DNA of 33,032 nucleotides from an uncultured Erysipelotrichaceae bacterium (lineage in GTDB: Bacteria > Bacillota_I > Bacilli_A > RFN20 > CAG-826). Of this stretch, positions 25,274 through 33,032 are shown in pieces (positions within the stretch are counted from its first letter, which is position 1; each line of letters opens with the position of its first letter). The stretch covers positions 1 through 33,032 of the forward strand of contig CADAXQ010000021.1 of the NCBI GenBank assembly GCA_902791935.1, written 5' to 3'. The translations under genes and the position numbers were made by a program. The notes beneath the pieces are model-generated. The model did no database searches and was not told the origin of the DNA. It saw only the letters and a program-made list of their open reading frames with translations.

Positions 25274-25734
25274 GAGTATTGGTTCAAGAAGTAAAATCCG
25301 CCTCCGTCACGATAGAAGGCGAAACGGTCGCCTCAATTGGGCACGGCATGTTGCTTTTCGTTGGCTTTACGGAAGGCGATAATGAGGCAACCCTTTGCAA
25401 AATGCGGGATAAGGTTTTGAAATTACGGATTTTCCCAGACGAGAACGGCAAGACAAATCTTTCGCTAGATGCAGTGCATGGCGAAGTATTATCCGTCAGC
25501 CAATTCACGTTATATGGTGATGTCAAAGAAGGAAATCGCCCCTCATTTGTGAATGCCATGAAACCCGAAGAAGCATCACGCTTATACGCTTTATGGGTTA
25601 ATTTGTTACGGGAGAAAATCCCTTCCGTCCAAAGTGGCCGATTCCAAACCACAATGGAAGTGGCATTAGTCAATGATGGTCCTTTTACCTTATGGCTCGA
25701 TAGCAACGAGCTTTTTCCGAGGAAAGTCGCATGA
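25270..25734 (+). CDS. dtd: D-aminoacyl-tRNA deacylase
   Basis: Removes D-amino acids (and glycine mischarged on tRNA-Ala) from tRNA. The 154-residue protein has the SQFTLYGD motif (about 77-84) and the cross-subunit NDGPFTL motif (about 137-143; the common form is N-x-GP-VT-L, with Phe instead of Val here). It starts within the last codon of pdp (ATGA) and its own stop overlaps the mnmA start (ATGA), implying tight translational coupling. Confidence 0.94.
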   Translation: MRVLVQEVKSASVTIEGETVASIGHGMLLFVGFTEGDNEATLCKMRDKVLKLRIFPDENGKTNLSLDAVHGEVLSVSQFTLYGDVKEGNRPSFVNAMKPEEASRLYALWVNLLREKIPSVQSGRFQTTMEVALVNDGPFTLWLDSNELFPRKVA

Positions 25735-26867
25735 GCAAGAAAGTATTATTAGGCCTTTCGGGTGGTGTCGATAGCGCCATCGCCGCCTATCGTTTAAAAG
25801 AGCAAGGTTACGACGTCACCGGTGCTTTTATGCGGAATTGGGACGCCATGGCCAATGGGGATTATTTAGGAAACCCCACCGTCAATGACTCGCAATGCCC
25901 ACAAGAAAAAGATTATGATGACGCGAAAGCCGTCGCGGCCAAACTTGGCATTCCCTTGCTTCGCATCGATTACATCAAAGAATATTGGGACAATGTCTTT
26001 TCCTATTTCTTAAAGGAATATGAAAAAGGCCGTACACCGAATCCGGATGTTCTTTGCAATAAAAACATCAAGTTCGGCCCGTTCTTAGACTACGCCAAAA
26101 CCCATGGATTCGATGCAATCGCCATGGGACACTACGCCAAAAAGGTGTTTTATGAAGGCCATTGGCATTTGGCAAAGCCATTGGATCACAACAAGGATCA
26201 AACGTATTTCCTTTGCGAACTTTCGGAAGAGCAGATTATTCCTTCGCTCTTCCCAATGTGTGACATTACGAAACCGCAAGCCCGCGAAATTGCTTCCAAA
26301 CTCGGCTTAACCGAAGTGGCCACCAAACACGGTTCTACTGGCGTTTGCTTTATCGGGGAACGGAATTTCCGTGCGTTCTTGCAGAATTATTTTCCTGCCC
26401 ATGAAGGCAATATCATAGACATTGATACGGGCAAAGTCGTCGGAAAACATATCGGCGTTCTTTACTATACGATCGGACAACGCAAAGGCTTAGGCATCGG
26501 TGGCATCAAAGGCCAAGCGGAAGGCGCCTATTTCATCTGCAAAAAAGATGTGAAGAACAACATTCTTTACGTCACGCAAGGTGACCGTTCGGAGTGGTTA
26601 TTCACGGATTCTTGCTACATCGATAATGTGAACTGGATTGGTGAGCGTCCCACCGGGGAAATTCCTGTCATGACGAAATTCCGTTACCGGCAGACTGACA
26701 ATCCATGCATGCTTCGTTTCGAGGGGGACCGTGTGTTCTTACGTTACGATCCGCCCGTAGAAGCGGTAACGCCTGGGCAATTCGCCGTCTTTTATACGGC
26801 CGATGGCGTGATGCTCGGTGGCGGCGTGATTGACGACACCTATCGAAATGGCGTCCGCCGTGACTAA
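25731..26867 (+). CDS. mnmA: tRNA-specific 2-thiouridylase MnmA
   Basis: Thiolates U34 of Lys, Glu and Gln tRNAs with ATP activation. The PP-loop SGGVDS is at residues 9-14, the first catalytic Cys lies in 'NPDVLCNKNIKF' (about Cys104), the second in STGVCFIG (about Cys204), and 'DQTYFL' and 'YYTIGQRKGLGIGG' are conserved elsewhere in the family. Length 378 is typical. It keeps the active PP-loop that the TtcA-like gene at 5324-6484 has lost. A cysteine desulfurase is not adjacent. It overlaps dtd by four bases. Confidence 0.95.
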   Translation: MSKKVLLGLSGGVDSAIAAYRLKEQGYDVTGAFMRNWDAMANGDYLGNPTVNDSQCPQEKDYDDAKAVAAKLGIPLLRIDYIKEYWDNVFSYFLKEYEKGRTPNPDVLCNKNIKFGPFLDYAKTHGFDAIAMGHYAKKVFYEGHWHLAKPLDHNKDQTYFLCELSEEQIIPSLFPMCDITKPQAREIASKLGLTEVATKHGSTGVCFIGERNFRAFLQNYFPAHEGNIIDIDTGKVVGKHIGVLYYTIGQRKGLGIGGIKGQAEGAYFICKKDVKNNILYVTQGDRSEWLFTDSCYIDNVNWIGERPTGEIPVMTKFRYRQTDNPCMLRFEGDRVFLRYDPPVEAVTPGQFAVFYTADGVMLGGGVIDDTYRNGVRRD

Positions 26868-26898
26868 TTTCATTTATTTCTCGTGAGGAAGTAATTTC

Positions 26899-28251
26899 AT
26901 GGCCAAGAAAAAATCGCCGCGAAAATCTTCGGTGCAACGGCAAGTTGAAAAACAGGCAAAGAAAGCGGCGAAGAAACATCCCGTCGCCGTTTTGATCATT
27001 GTCTTAGTAGTGGTTCTTGTTTTGGGCGTAGTTGGTTATTTCGTCTATCGGCAATCTGTCGCTAACGCCGAAAGCTCTTCTTCGCAAAAATCTTCCGACT
27101 CCCCCGAAACCTCTTCGGTGATTTCTTCCACCGAAGGCGACTATGCTCCTATTTCTTTCCATTTTATCGAACAAGGAGTTCCGAATTCGGGTGACGTTAC
27201 TTACATTCAGGCCGGCGATAACGACATTTTGATCGATGGCGGGGCAAAGCAAAGCGTGGCCAAAACGGTCATCTCCTATCTTGACGATCATCATTTAGTC
27301 AGCGATGGCAAGCTTGAATATGTGATTGCCACCCACGCCCATCAAGATCATTTAAGCGGCCTTTATGGCGTGGCAGATAAATCCGAACCAAGCGGAAAAA
27401 CTGGCCTTCTATATCATTACAAAGTTGGGACACTCATTGATTTCTCCTATTACAACACCTCGACTTATTGCCATTTGAACGATTGGACTTCTGCCAGTGA
27501 AGAATTCCTTGCCGCACGGGCGAATAAAAACGTGACTTCCGTCTACGAATCTTACTTAAAGGCAAGAGATTACGCGATTTCGAATGGTGCTAAGCATTAT
27601 CTTGCGAAGGATCTTTCGAGCGCGGGCAATAACTGGAAAGTTTCGTTAGGCAATGGGTTAGAAATGGAAGTGCTTTATCAATTCTTCTATGACCATACGA
27701 GAGATGATGTGAAAACATTGGATTCGTCCTATTCGCTAAGCAATTTCTCCGATCAAAATGACTGCTCGGTCTCCGTGCTTTTCACCCAAGGCAATCGTCA
27801 TTTCTTATTTACGGGCGATAGCGAGGAATACGCGGAAGCGTCCTTAGTGAAATATAACAACCTGCCTCATTGTGACTTATTTAAAGCTGGGCATCATGGT
27901 TCCTATACTGCCAGCAGCGATGCTTTGCTAGACGTCATCGATCCGGACTTAATCGTCTGCTGTGCTTGTGCCGGAAATACGGAATATGCTTCGAATTTAT
28001 CGCATACGTTCCCTGCCCAGGAAGCGATTGATCGCTTCGCAAAACACACGGACCGCGTTTATGTGACAACGCTTGGAAACCCGGACGATCCCACGGATAA
28101 GACCACCCATTCTCCCATGAATGGCAATATTGTGGCTTCTTATGATAAAGTTGGAAAAGAATCCGTGACATTTTCCGAGAACGACCTCAAACTGAAAGAC
28201 ACGGCATGGTTTAAGAAGAACCGCACGTGTCCTGCTGCCTGGGCAGCCTAA
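26899..28251 (+). CDS. Membrane-anchored metallo-beta-lactamase-fold hydrolase (ComEC C-domain-like)
   Basis: A Lys/Arg-rich cytosolic start (1-27) precedes one membrane segment (28-50) and a Ser-rich stalk (about 58-80), so the catalytic domain faces outside. The MBL domain shows THAHQDH (145-151, HxHxDH complete), LIDGGA (111-116), a later FTGDS (about 298-302) and AGHHGS (about 330-335). This set is that of the ComEC/Rec2 soluble domain and related secreted MBL proteins, some of which are thought to be nucleases; the substrate here is not known. GAGGAAG lies 10 bases upstream of the ATG. It follows mnmA by 31 bases and is followed within five bases by a barnase-like lipoprotein gene. Confidence 0.85.
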   Translation: MAKKKSPRKSSVQRQVEKQAKKAAKKHPVAVLIIVLVVVLVLGVVGYFVYRQSVANAESSSSQKSSDSPETSSVISSTEGDYAPISFHFIEQGVPNSGDVTYIQAGDNDILIDGGAKQSVAKTVISYLDDHHLVSDGKLEYVIATHAHQDHLSGLYGVADKSEPSGKTGLLYHYKVGTLIDFSYYNTSTYCHLNDWTSASEEFLAARANKNVTSVYESYLKARDYAISNGAKHYLAKDLSSAGNNWKVSLGNGLEMEVLYQFFYDHTRDDVKTLDSSYSLSNFSDQNDCSVSVLFTQGNRHFLFTGDSEEYAEASLVKYNNLPHCDLFKAGHHGSYTASSDALLDVIDPDLIVCCACAGNTEYASNLSHTFPAQEAIDRFAKHTDRVYVTTLGNPDDPTDKTTHSPMNGNIVASYDKVGKESVTFSENDLKLKDTAWFKKNRTCPAAWAA

Positions 28252-28255
28252 TATC

Positions 28256-29212
28256 ATGAAACACCCCCTAAAAAAGTCATCTCTTTTCTTCGTTACGGCG
28301 CTACTTTTATCGTCATGTACTTTGACGTTAGCTAGTCCTTCTAGCCACGATGATGTCGTTTCATCTTCGGAAGCAACTTCTGAAAATACGGGGGATGTAT
28401 TGAGTTCTCAAGAGAATTCCCTTTCTTCGGAAGAATATGCTTCTAGCGATAAATCCGCTCAAAGCACTGAATCTTCTTCTGTTCGTTCGTCATCCTCCTC
28501 GGTTTCCAGTTCTTCTTCGAGCCAATCCTCTTCTCAAGAAGTGATAGAAGCGGTGCCTTATTCGTCAGTGACGAATACTGCCTGGCCGACAGGCAATAAG
28601 ACTTACCGCGTCAAGCCCGTGAAAGCCAGTGGCGACTCCGTCACCGTTTATGACGTTCGTTACACCACAAAAGGCTATCTCGCATACCCGACGACTTTAA
28701 CCATCACAAAAGATGATTACTGCCTGACTTATGAAACGGTTGCCTTATATTACATGGCGTTCCGGTCATTCCCGAAGAACTATCTTTCAATTAGCAACAA
28801 GAAACAGGTCACAAAAGGTTCCGACTTACGTTGTGTTTCTACCTATTATAAAGGAACGAGTCATACCTATGATTACACGGTGAAACTTGGCACCTTCCAA
28901 AACGAAATCAACGGGACGTACTACGAATTTGACATCGCCTTAGATTCTTCTTATTCCGGAAGCAGTCGCGGTGCCGCCCGTTTGGTTGTCGTGGAAGAAG
29001 GGCTGGCGGAATATAACGGAGATGGACCCGTTTGTTACTACACGAAAGACCATTATGCGGATTTTTGCGAATTCTATAACTATGCCGGTGGTTGGAGTGA
29101 AGAATTCGCCGGGGTTTATAACAAATCGGGAAACTATTCCAATTCGCCAGAAGTCGATACGGAAAGACCGACACCGACAACGATTACACCGACCTATCTT
29201 TCCTTATCTTAA
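28256..29212 (+). CDS. Lipoprotein with barnase-like ribonuclease domain
   Basis: A signal peptide ends in the lipobox LSSC (Cys21), so the protein should be lipid-anchored outside. A Ser-rich stalk covers about 27-95. Residues 160-275 match the microbial guanyl-ribonuclease (barnase) layout: VALYYMAFRSFPKNYLS (162-178) aligns with the barnase helix VADYLQTYHKLPDNYIT; then YYEFDI (Glu224, like E73), SSRGAARLVV (Arg238 and Arg242, like R83 and R87) and YYTKDHYADF (His266, like H102). The Lys27 equivalent is Ser171, a notable change. The tail (275-318) is Thr/Pro-rich. No barstar-like inhibitor is seen nearby. It starts four bases after the MBL stop without a ribosome binding site. The family is inferred from motif order; activity is untested. 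Confidence 0.65.
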   Translation: MKHPLKKSSLFFVTALLLSSCTLTLASPSSHDDVVSSSEATSENTGDVLSSQENSLSSEEYASSDKSAQSTESSSVRSSSSSVSSSSSSQSSSQEVIEAVPYSSVTNTAWPTGNKTYRVKPVKASGDSVTVYDVRYTTKGYLAYPTTLTITKDDYCLTYETVALYYMAFRSFPKNYLSISNKKQVTKGSDLRCVSTYYKGTSHTYDYTVKLGTFQNEINGTYYEFDIALDSSYSGSSRGAARLVVVEEGLAEYNGDGPVCYYTKDHYADFCEFYNYAGGWSEEFAGVYNKSGNYSNSPEVDTERPTPTTITPTYLSLS

Positions 29213-29229
29213 GTGCCGTGCGAAATTGC

Positions 29230-29257
29230 TTCTTTTTTCGTAAAAGTGTCGTATAAT
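29230..29257 (+). promoter_or_regulatory. alaS promoter
   Basis: TATAAT (29252-29257) is perfect; TTCTTT (29230-29235) is a weak -35 at 16-base spacing. The start near 29264 coincides with the 5' base of T-box Stem I. Confidence 0.6.
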
Positions 29258-29264
29258 CCTCCTT

Positions 29265-29444
29265 GCGGGATAAGTCTCTTCCTAGCGAGGGCCGCAGGAT
29301 GGAAAAGCCCAAGAGACACGCCGCCCGCCTAGTTTGTGAGCAATGTCACCGCGTTCCGCGTTAAGGAAACAATCGAGTGCACCTGATGGTGAAGAAGGAT
29401 GGTACCGCGCCTGAAGCGTTCCTTCGCCAAGGTGTTTTTCTTTT
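29265..29444 (+). promoter_or_regulatory. T-box riboswitch, alanine-specific
   Basis: Senses uncharged tRNA-Ala to control alaS. Stem I: GCGGG (29265-29269) pairs with CCCGC (29324-29328) and GTCTCTT (29274-29280) with AAGAGAC (29311-29317). The internal loop between them carries GCC (29320-29322), an alanine codon, as specifier. The antiterminator pairs AAGGA (29395-29399) with TCCTT (29420-29424) and CGC (29406-29408) with GCG (29416-29418), with the conserved TGGTACCGCG (29400-29409). The competing terminator is only CCTT/AAGG (29421-29424 with 29429-29432) before T-runs at 29435-29444, which is weak. The alaS gene directly downstream agrees with the specifier. Confidence 0.9.
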
Positions 29445-29461
29445 GTTAGGAGGACAAAAAC

Positions 29462-32068
29462 ATGAAACCGTTAACGGGTCAGCAAATTCGTGAAACCTGG
29501 ATTAAATTCTTTGAAAAACGAGGCCATAAGTGGCTTCCTGGCGTCAGCTTGATTCCTAAAGATGATCCTTCCTTGTTATGGGTTAACGCCGGGGTCACAG
29601 GCTTAAAGAAATATTTCGATGGCTCAGAAGTGCCGCCGTGCCGTCGTATTGTGAACGTGCAGAAATCCATTCGGACGAACGACATTGAAAACGTCGGCCA
29701 TACCGCTCGTCACCATACGTTCTTTGAAATGTTAGGGAATTTCTCGATCGGCGATTATTTCCGCAATGAAGTCATCCCGTGGGCTTATGAGATTTTAACC
29801 AGCGAGACCGAAGGTTTTGGCATGGATCCGAACAAGCTTTATGTCACTTACAATCCCTCGGACTTAGCCTCTTATGAACTCTGGCAAAAAGTGGGCATTT
29901 CCAAAGATCATTTGATTCCCTTGGAAAGCAACTATTGGCAAATCGGAGAAGGACCTTGTGGCCCGAATACCGAAATCTTCTATGATCGTGGCGAAGCGTG
30001 GGATCCGAAGCATTTAGGGGACAAGTTATTACGCGACGACATCGAAAATGACCGTTACATCGAGATTTGGGGCATCGTGTTCTCCCAATATAATGCGGTC
30101 AATGGCGTCCCCCGGAGCCAATATAAAGAGCTTCCATCCAAAAACATCGATACCGGTTCTGGCTTGGAACGGATTGCTTGCATTTTGCAAGGCACCCCGA
30201 CAAACTTTGAAACGGACTTGTTCATGCCGATCATTCAGAAAACCGAGACATTATCCGGTCAAAAGTATGAAGGCAAGAACAAGATGGCTTTCCGCGTGAT
30301 TGCAGATCATATCCGTTGTTTGACGTTTGCGTTAAACGATGGGGCAACGTTCTCCAATCTTGGCAGAGGCTACGTATTACGCCGGATCATTCGCCGCGCG
30401 ATGCGTTATGGCCAAACCATCGGCTTCACGAAACCGTTCATGTACGAATTGGTCCCAACGGTCGTCGAGAAATATCGTGACTTCTATCCGGAATTAGAGA
30501 AATCGAAAGACGAAGTCATGAAGATGATTCGTTCTGAAGAAGAGAAATTCTTAACGACGCTCACCCATGGCGAAGCTTTGTTGAAGTCCATGATGGAAGG
30601 AAAGAAAGAACTCACAGGCGAAGTGATCTTCTTACTTGCCGATACCCATGGTTTCCCGGCCGAACTCACCCATGAAATCGCAGAAGAAGCAGGGGTGAAG
30701 TGCGATATGGAAGGTTACGAGAAACTCATGGAAGAACAACGGGAACGTGCCCGTTCTTCACGAGGACAAATTGATTCTTTCCATAAGCAGTCCAAAGATT
30801 TGATGGCGTTTAAGACCCCTTCGACATTCCATTACGACGTCGAAGAAACCAAGACGAAGATCATTGGGATCTTCCAAGACGGCGTCACCGTTCCTTCGCT
30901 TGACGAAGAAGGCGATATCATCGTGGAGGATACGCCGTTCTATGCTGAAATGGGCGGCCAAGTCTCCGATACTGGCGTCGTGACCTCAGCCACGGCAGAA
31001 GGCGTCGTTGACAATGTCAAATCCGCGACGAATGGCCAGCATCTTCACCATGTGACCTTAAAATATGGCAGTTTAAAAGTTGGCGATGAAGTCACGATGA
31101 CGTTAGACCATACACGTCGTCACTTGATTGAACGGAACCATTCGGCCACACACTTGCTCCATCAAGCGTTGATGGATGTCTTAGGTCGTCATGTGAAGCA
31201 GATGGGCTCTTATGTCGATGAGAACTATCTCCGTTTCGACTATGAAGCCGACCGTAAGCTCACCGAAGAAGAAATGACGAAATTAGAGACCATCGTGAAC
31301 GAAAAGATTGTCGGCGCCATCCCTGAAGTCACGAAAGTTTTGCCATTAGAAGAGGCAAAGAAACTCGGCGCTGAGATGGAATTCTCAGAAAAATATGGCT
31401 CGATGGTCCGTGTCGTTACTTTCGATGACTATAGCAAAGAGTTCTGCGGTGGCACTCATGTGCGTAACACCTCAGAAATCGGCTTATTCTTGCTTGAAAG
31501 CGACGAAGCTGTCGCGAGCGGCGTCCGGCGTTTGCAAGCCGTGACCTCTGAAGGCGCTTATCACTATCTTTCCAACCGTTTCCGCGTCTTGGAAGAAGTG
31601 GAAACGAAGCTCGGTGCCTCGGATAAAGACGTGGCAAAACGTGCTGGCGCCTTGCAAGAAGAAGATGCCATGCTTGGCAAATCGTTAAAAGAAGCAAAAG
31701 AAAAACTCGCTGCCATCGAAGCGAAGAACATGGCTTCCTCGTTAGAAGACATCAACGGCATCGCTTTCCGTTCTTATTTGCAAGAAGGCGCGACCCGTGA
31801 AGATCTTTTGACTTTGGGCGACAGCTTAAAAGCCAACCGCAGCGATTATTGCTTTGTGCTCGTCGGAGGCAAAGAAGAAGCCCGTCCGATTGTGGTCTTA
31901 GAAAAAGGCAAGGCCTTGACCTACTTAAAAGCGGGCGATGCCTTAAAACTCATTGCTGCCCACATGGGTGGCGGTGGCGGTGGCCGTCCGGAAATGGCTT
32001 CTGGCCAAGTAAAGCATGAAGCGGCTTTTGCCGATGCCATCAAAGCGTTAAAAGCCAAATTACAGTAG
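29462..32068 (+). CDS. alaS: Alanyl-tRNA synthetase
   Basis: Charges tRNA-Ala and edits mischarged Ser/Gly. The class II catalytic domain (about 1-240) contains 'WVNAGVTGLKKYFDG' and 'RHHTFFEMLGNFSIGDYF'; the editing domain has the zinc ligands His560, His564 (HSATH) and Cys662, His666 (CGGTH). The last 150 residues form the coiled coil and the Gly-rich DHHA1 domain ('AAHMGGGGGGRPEMASGQ'). At 868 residues it is full length. The ribosome binding site TAGGAGGA ends 8 bases before the ATG. It is controlled by the T-box upstream. Confidence 0.97.
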   Translation: MKPLTGQQIRETWIKFFEKRGHKWLPGVSLIPKDDPSLLWVNAGVTGLKKYFDGSEVPPCRRIVNVQKSIRTNDIENVGHTARHHTFFEMLGNFSIGDYFRNEVIPWAYEILTSETEGFGMDPNKLYVTYNPSDLASYELWQKVGISKDHLIPLESNYWQIGEGPCGPNTEIFYDRGEAWDPKHLGDKLLRDDIENDRYIEIWGIVFSQYNAVNGVPRSQYKELPSKNIDTGSGLERIACILQGTPTNFETDLFMPIIQKTETLSGQKYEGKNKMAFRVIADHIRCLTFALNDGATFSNLGRGYVLRRIIRRAMRYGQTIGFTKPFMYELVPTVVEKYRDFYPELEKSKDEVMKMIRSEEEKFLTTLTHGEALLKSMMEGKKELTGEVIFLLADTHGFPAELTHEIAEEAGVKCDMEGYEKLMEEQRERARSSRGQIDSFHKQSKDLMAFKTPSTFHYDVEETKTKIIGIFQDGVTVPSLDEEGDIIVEDTPFYAEMGGQVSDTGVVTSATAEGVVDNVKSATNGQHLHHVTLKYGSLKVGDEVTMTLDHTRRHLIERNHSATHLLHQALMDVLGRHVKQMGSYVDENYLRFDYEADRKLTEEEMTKLETIVNEKIVGAIPEVTKVLPLEEAKKLGAEMEFSEKYGSMVRVVTFDDYSKEFCGGTHVRNTSEIGLFLLESDEAVASGVRRLQAVTSEGAYHYLSNRFRVLEEVETKLGASDKDVAKRAGALQEEDAMLGKSLKEAKEKLAAIEAKNMASSLEDINGIAFRSYLQEGATREDLLTLGDSLKANRSDYCFVLVGGKEEARPIVVLEKGKALTYLKAGDALKLIAAHMGGGGGGRPEMASGQVKHEAAFADAIKALKAKLQ

Positions 32069-32079
32069 GAGGAATACCC

Positions 32080-32340
32080 GTGGAAATCACCGACAATACC
32101 GTACAAATCACCAAAGAGGATGGCAGCATCGTCGAGTGGAAGATTTATTTCTTCTATCAAAATCCAGAACGGCACAAAACGTTCTATTTCCTCTACCAAG
32201 AAAGCGATCCGGATTCGCTCGTGGTCATGGCCAGCGCCGATGGCAAAACGTTAGAGAATGTCTCTGACGAAGAATACCAAGAAGCCGAAGAAATGCTTGA
32301 AACCTACGAAAACGATCCAAAAATCCAGGAACTTCGTTAG
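32080..32340 (+). CDS. yrzB: DUF1292 family protein (YrzB-like)
   Basis: An 86-residue acidic protein starting at GTG (32080), with TAGGAGGA (32067-32073) overlapping the alaS stop. The order 'TKEDGSIVEWKIYFFYQNPERHKTFYFLY' followed by an acidic 'VSDEEYQEAEEMLETYEND' matches the YrzB/DUF1292 family, found after alaS in many Bacillota. Function is unknown. In Bacillus the yrzL (ireB) and yrrK (ruvX) genes stand between alaS and yrzB; here they are absent. Confidence 0.85.
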   Translation: MEITDNTVQITKEDGSIVEWKIYFFYQNPERHKTFYFLYQESDPDSLVVMASADGKTLENVSDEEYQEAEEMLETYENDPKIQELR

Positions 32341-32347
32341 GTTTACT

Positions 32348-32376
32348 TTGGCAAGCGCCCACGAAGTGACTATAAT
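32348..32376 (+). promoter_or_regulatory. greA promoter
   Basis: TTGGCA (32348-32353), a 17-base spacer and TATAAT (32371-32376) form the best housekeeping promoter in the window. Start near 32383; the ribosome binding site AGGAAGGA lies just after. Confidence 0.8.
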
Positions 32377-32404
32377 CTAAACGCAATAGCAGGAAGGATA
32401 TGTT

Positions 32405-32890
32405 ATGAAAGACGATAAGAAAGTTGTTTATACCGCCAGCAAGATCAAAGAGATGAAAGATGAACTTGCGGATTTGGTTAACGTTCAAAGACCGCAAAAC
32501 ATCGAAGATTTGAAGTTGGCTCGTTCGCAAGGCGACCTTTCAGAAAACGCCGATTACGATGCGGCGAAAAAACGCCAAGGCGAAATCGAATACCGCATTC
32601 AAGAATTGCAAGATAAGTTGGAACACGCCATCCAAGCTGACAACGCCGGATCCAAAGTGATTGGCATTACTGACTTTGTCACGTTCAAGAATTTGACGAA
32701 GAACGAAGAAATCACCGTCCAAGTCGTTTCTGGCGATGAAGCAGATGTCTTGGCACCCACGAAGAAAATCTCCGCGGATTCTCCGCTCGGCCTTGCTTTG
32801 ATTGGCCACGCCCCTTCGAACGACAAGATTCTCATTGAAGCCGCGCATCCTTACGAAATCCAAATCGTTTCGTTTGTACACGCCGACTAA
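32405..32890 (+). CDS. greA: Transcription elongation factor GreA
   Basis: GreA stimulates transcript cleavage in backtracked RNA polymerase. The N-terminal coiled coil holds the tip motif GDLSENADYDAAK (about residues 43-55), with the acidic residues that coordinate the catalytic metal, and 'KKRQGEIEYRIQELQDKL' behind it. The C-terminal FKBP-like domain contains 'SPLGLALIGH'. At 161 residues it has normal length, with a short N-terminal extension. It has its own promoter and terminator, so it is monocistronic. Confidence 0.94.
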   Translation: MKDDKKVVYTASKIKEMKDELADLVNVQRPQNIEDLKLARSQGDLSENADYDAAKKRQGEIEYRIQELQDKLEHAIQADNAGSKVIGITDFVTFKNLTKNEEITVQVVSGDEADVLAPTKKISADSPLGLALIGHAPSNDKILIEAAHPYEIQIVSFVHAD

Positions 32891-32912
32891 TATCCCTTCC
32901 TTCGATTCGTTT

Positions 32913-32939
32913 GCCTCGCAAAAAAAGCGAGGCTTTTTT
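32913..32939 (+). terminator. greA terminator
   Basis: GCCTCGC (32913-32919), a loop of seven A and GCGAGGC (32927-32933), followed by six T (32934-32939). Confidence 0.93.
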
Positions 32940-32983
32940 CTATACTTAGATCAGGATATTTCTATCTGGATCCATACCATGAG

Positions 32984-33001
32984 GAACACCCTAGGGTGTT
33001 C
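32984..33001. promoter_or_regulatory. perfect 18-bp palindrome (candidate operator)
   Basis: GAACACCCTAGGGTGTTC is a perfect palindrome of 18 bases at the window edge, in the region ahead of the next gene. It has no T-run after it and lies about 45 bases after the greA terminator. It could be a dimeric repressor's operator or the hairpin of a leader. No known binding motif is recognised. Confidence 0.5.
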
Positions 33002-33009
33002 GCGACTAA

Positions 33010-33025
33010 CATTCGTTATAGAATG
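33010..33025. repeat. short inverted repeat at the window edge
   Basis: CATTC (33010-33014) and GAATG (33021-33025) pair around GTTATA. It lies eight bases after the 18-bp palindrome, and both may belong to the same regulatory region of a gene beyond the window. Confidence 0.35.
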
Positions 33026-33032
33026 ATGTCAC

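Noticed and set aside
28234-28247. Hairpin GCTGCC/GGCAGC at the end of the MBL gene
   Set aside because: Short and without a T-run; not a terminator and likely a by-product of the Ala-rich codons.

Overview
The window is a low-to-moderate G+C Bacillota chromosome segment. It carries the rimP-nusA-ylxQ-infB-rbfA translation cluster, truB-ribF, rpsO-pnp, a pdp-dtd-mnmA operon, a T-box-controlled alaS, yrzB (DUF1292) and greA. Trp is read from TGG with no sign of TGA recoding, so this is not a Mycoplasma-code genome. The missing ylxR/ylxP, the degenerate RNase J, the Ser-rich surface proteins and the compact paralogues suggest a reduced gut Bacilli lineage (Erysipelotrichia / RF39-like). That placement is an inference from gene content only.

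Layout. 1-372: the 3' end of an unidentified ORF with short terminal-type repeats (possible IS remnant), a terminator, then a promoter and attenuator-like leader. 373-5290: rimP, nusA with a very long acidic tail, ylxQ, infB and rbfA. 5324-6484 (minus): a previously unnoticed-looking fusion of a dead TtcA-type PP-loop domain and a GNAT-like domain, divergent from truB-ribF (6516-8268). typA lies on the minus strand and shares a bidirectional terminator with ribF and a divergent promoter region with rpsO. pnp follows rpsO. 13094-13937 is an AT-rich island without a credible gene. 13938-21756: a YfcE-type phosphodiesterase, an RNase J family protein with altered metal ligands, FtsK, an intracellular type I pullulanase and a tiny SSB-like OB-fold protein. 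plsC and an RsmF-type methyltransferase converge; the methyltransferase's terminator lies inside plsC. 23969-29212: pdp-dtd-mnmA, then a membrane-anchored metallo-beta-lactamase (ComEC-like) and a lipoprotein with a barnase-like domain. 29252-32340: T-box, alaS, yrzB. 32348-32939: greA with its own promoter and terminator, then a perfect 18-bp palindrome at the window edge.

How it fits together. Most genes serve translation, RNA turnover and tRNA modification. The most interesting parts are the pseudo-enzyme versions of known families (PP-loop/GNAT fusion, RNase J with H to E and H to K changes), and the pair of Ser-stalked surface proteins (MBL hydrolase plus barnase-like lipoprotein) next to pyrimidine nucleoside phosphorylase. 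That last group could be an extracellular nucleic-acid scavenging module. Several starts (truB, the PP-loop gene, plsC, the RsmF-type gene) sit directly behind a -10 box, which suggests leaderless transcripts.
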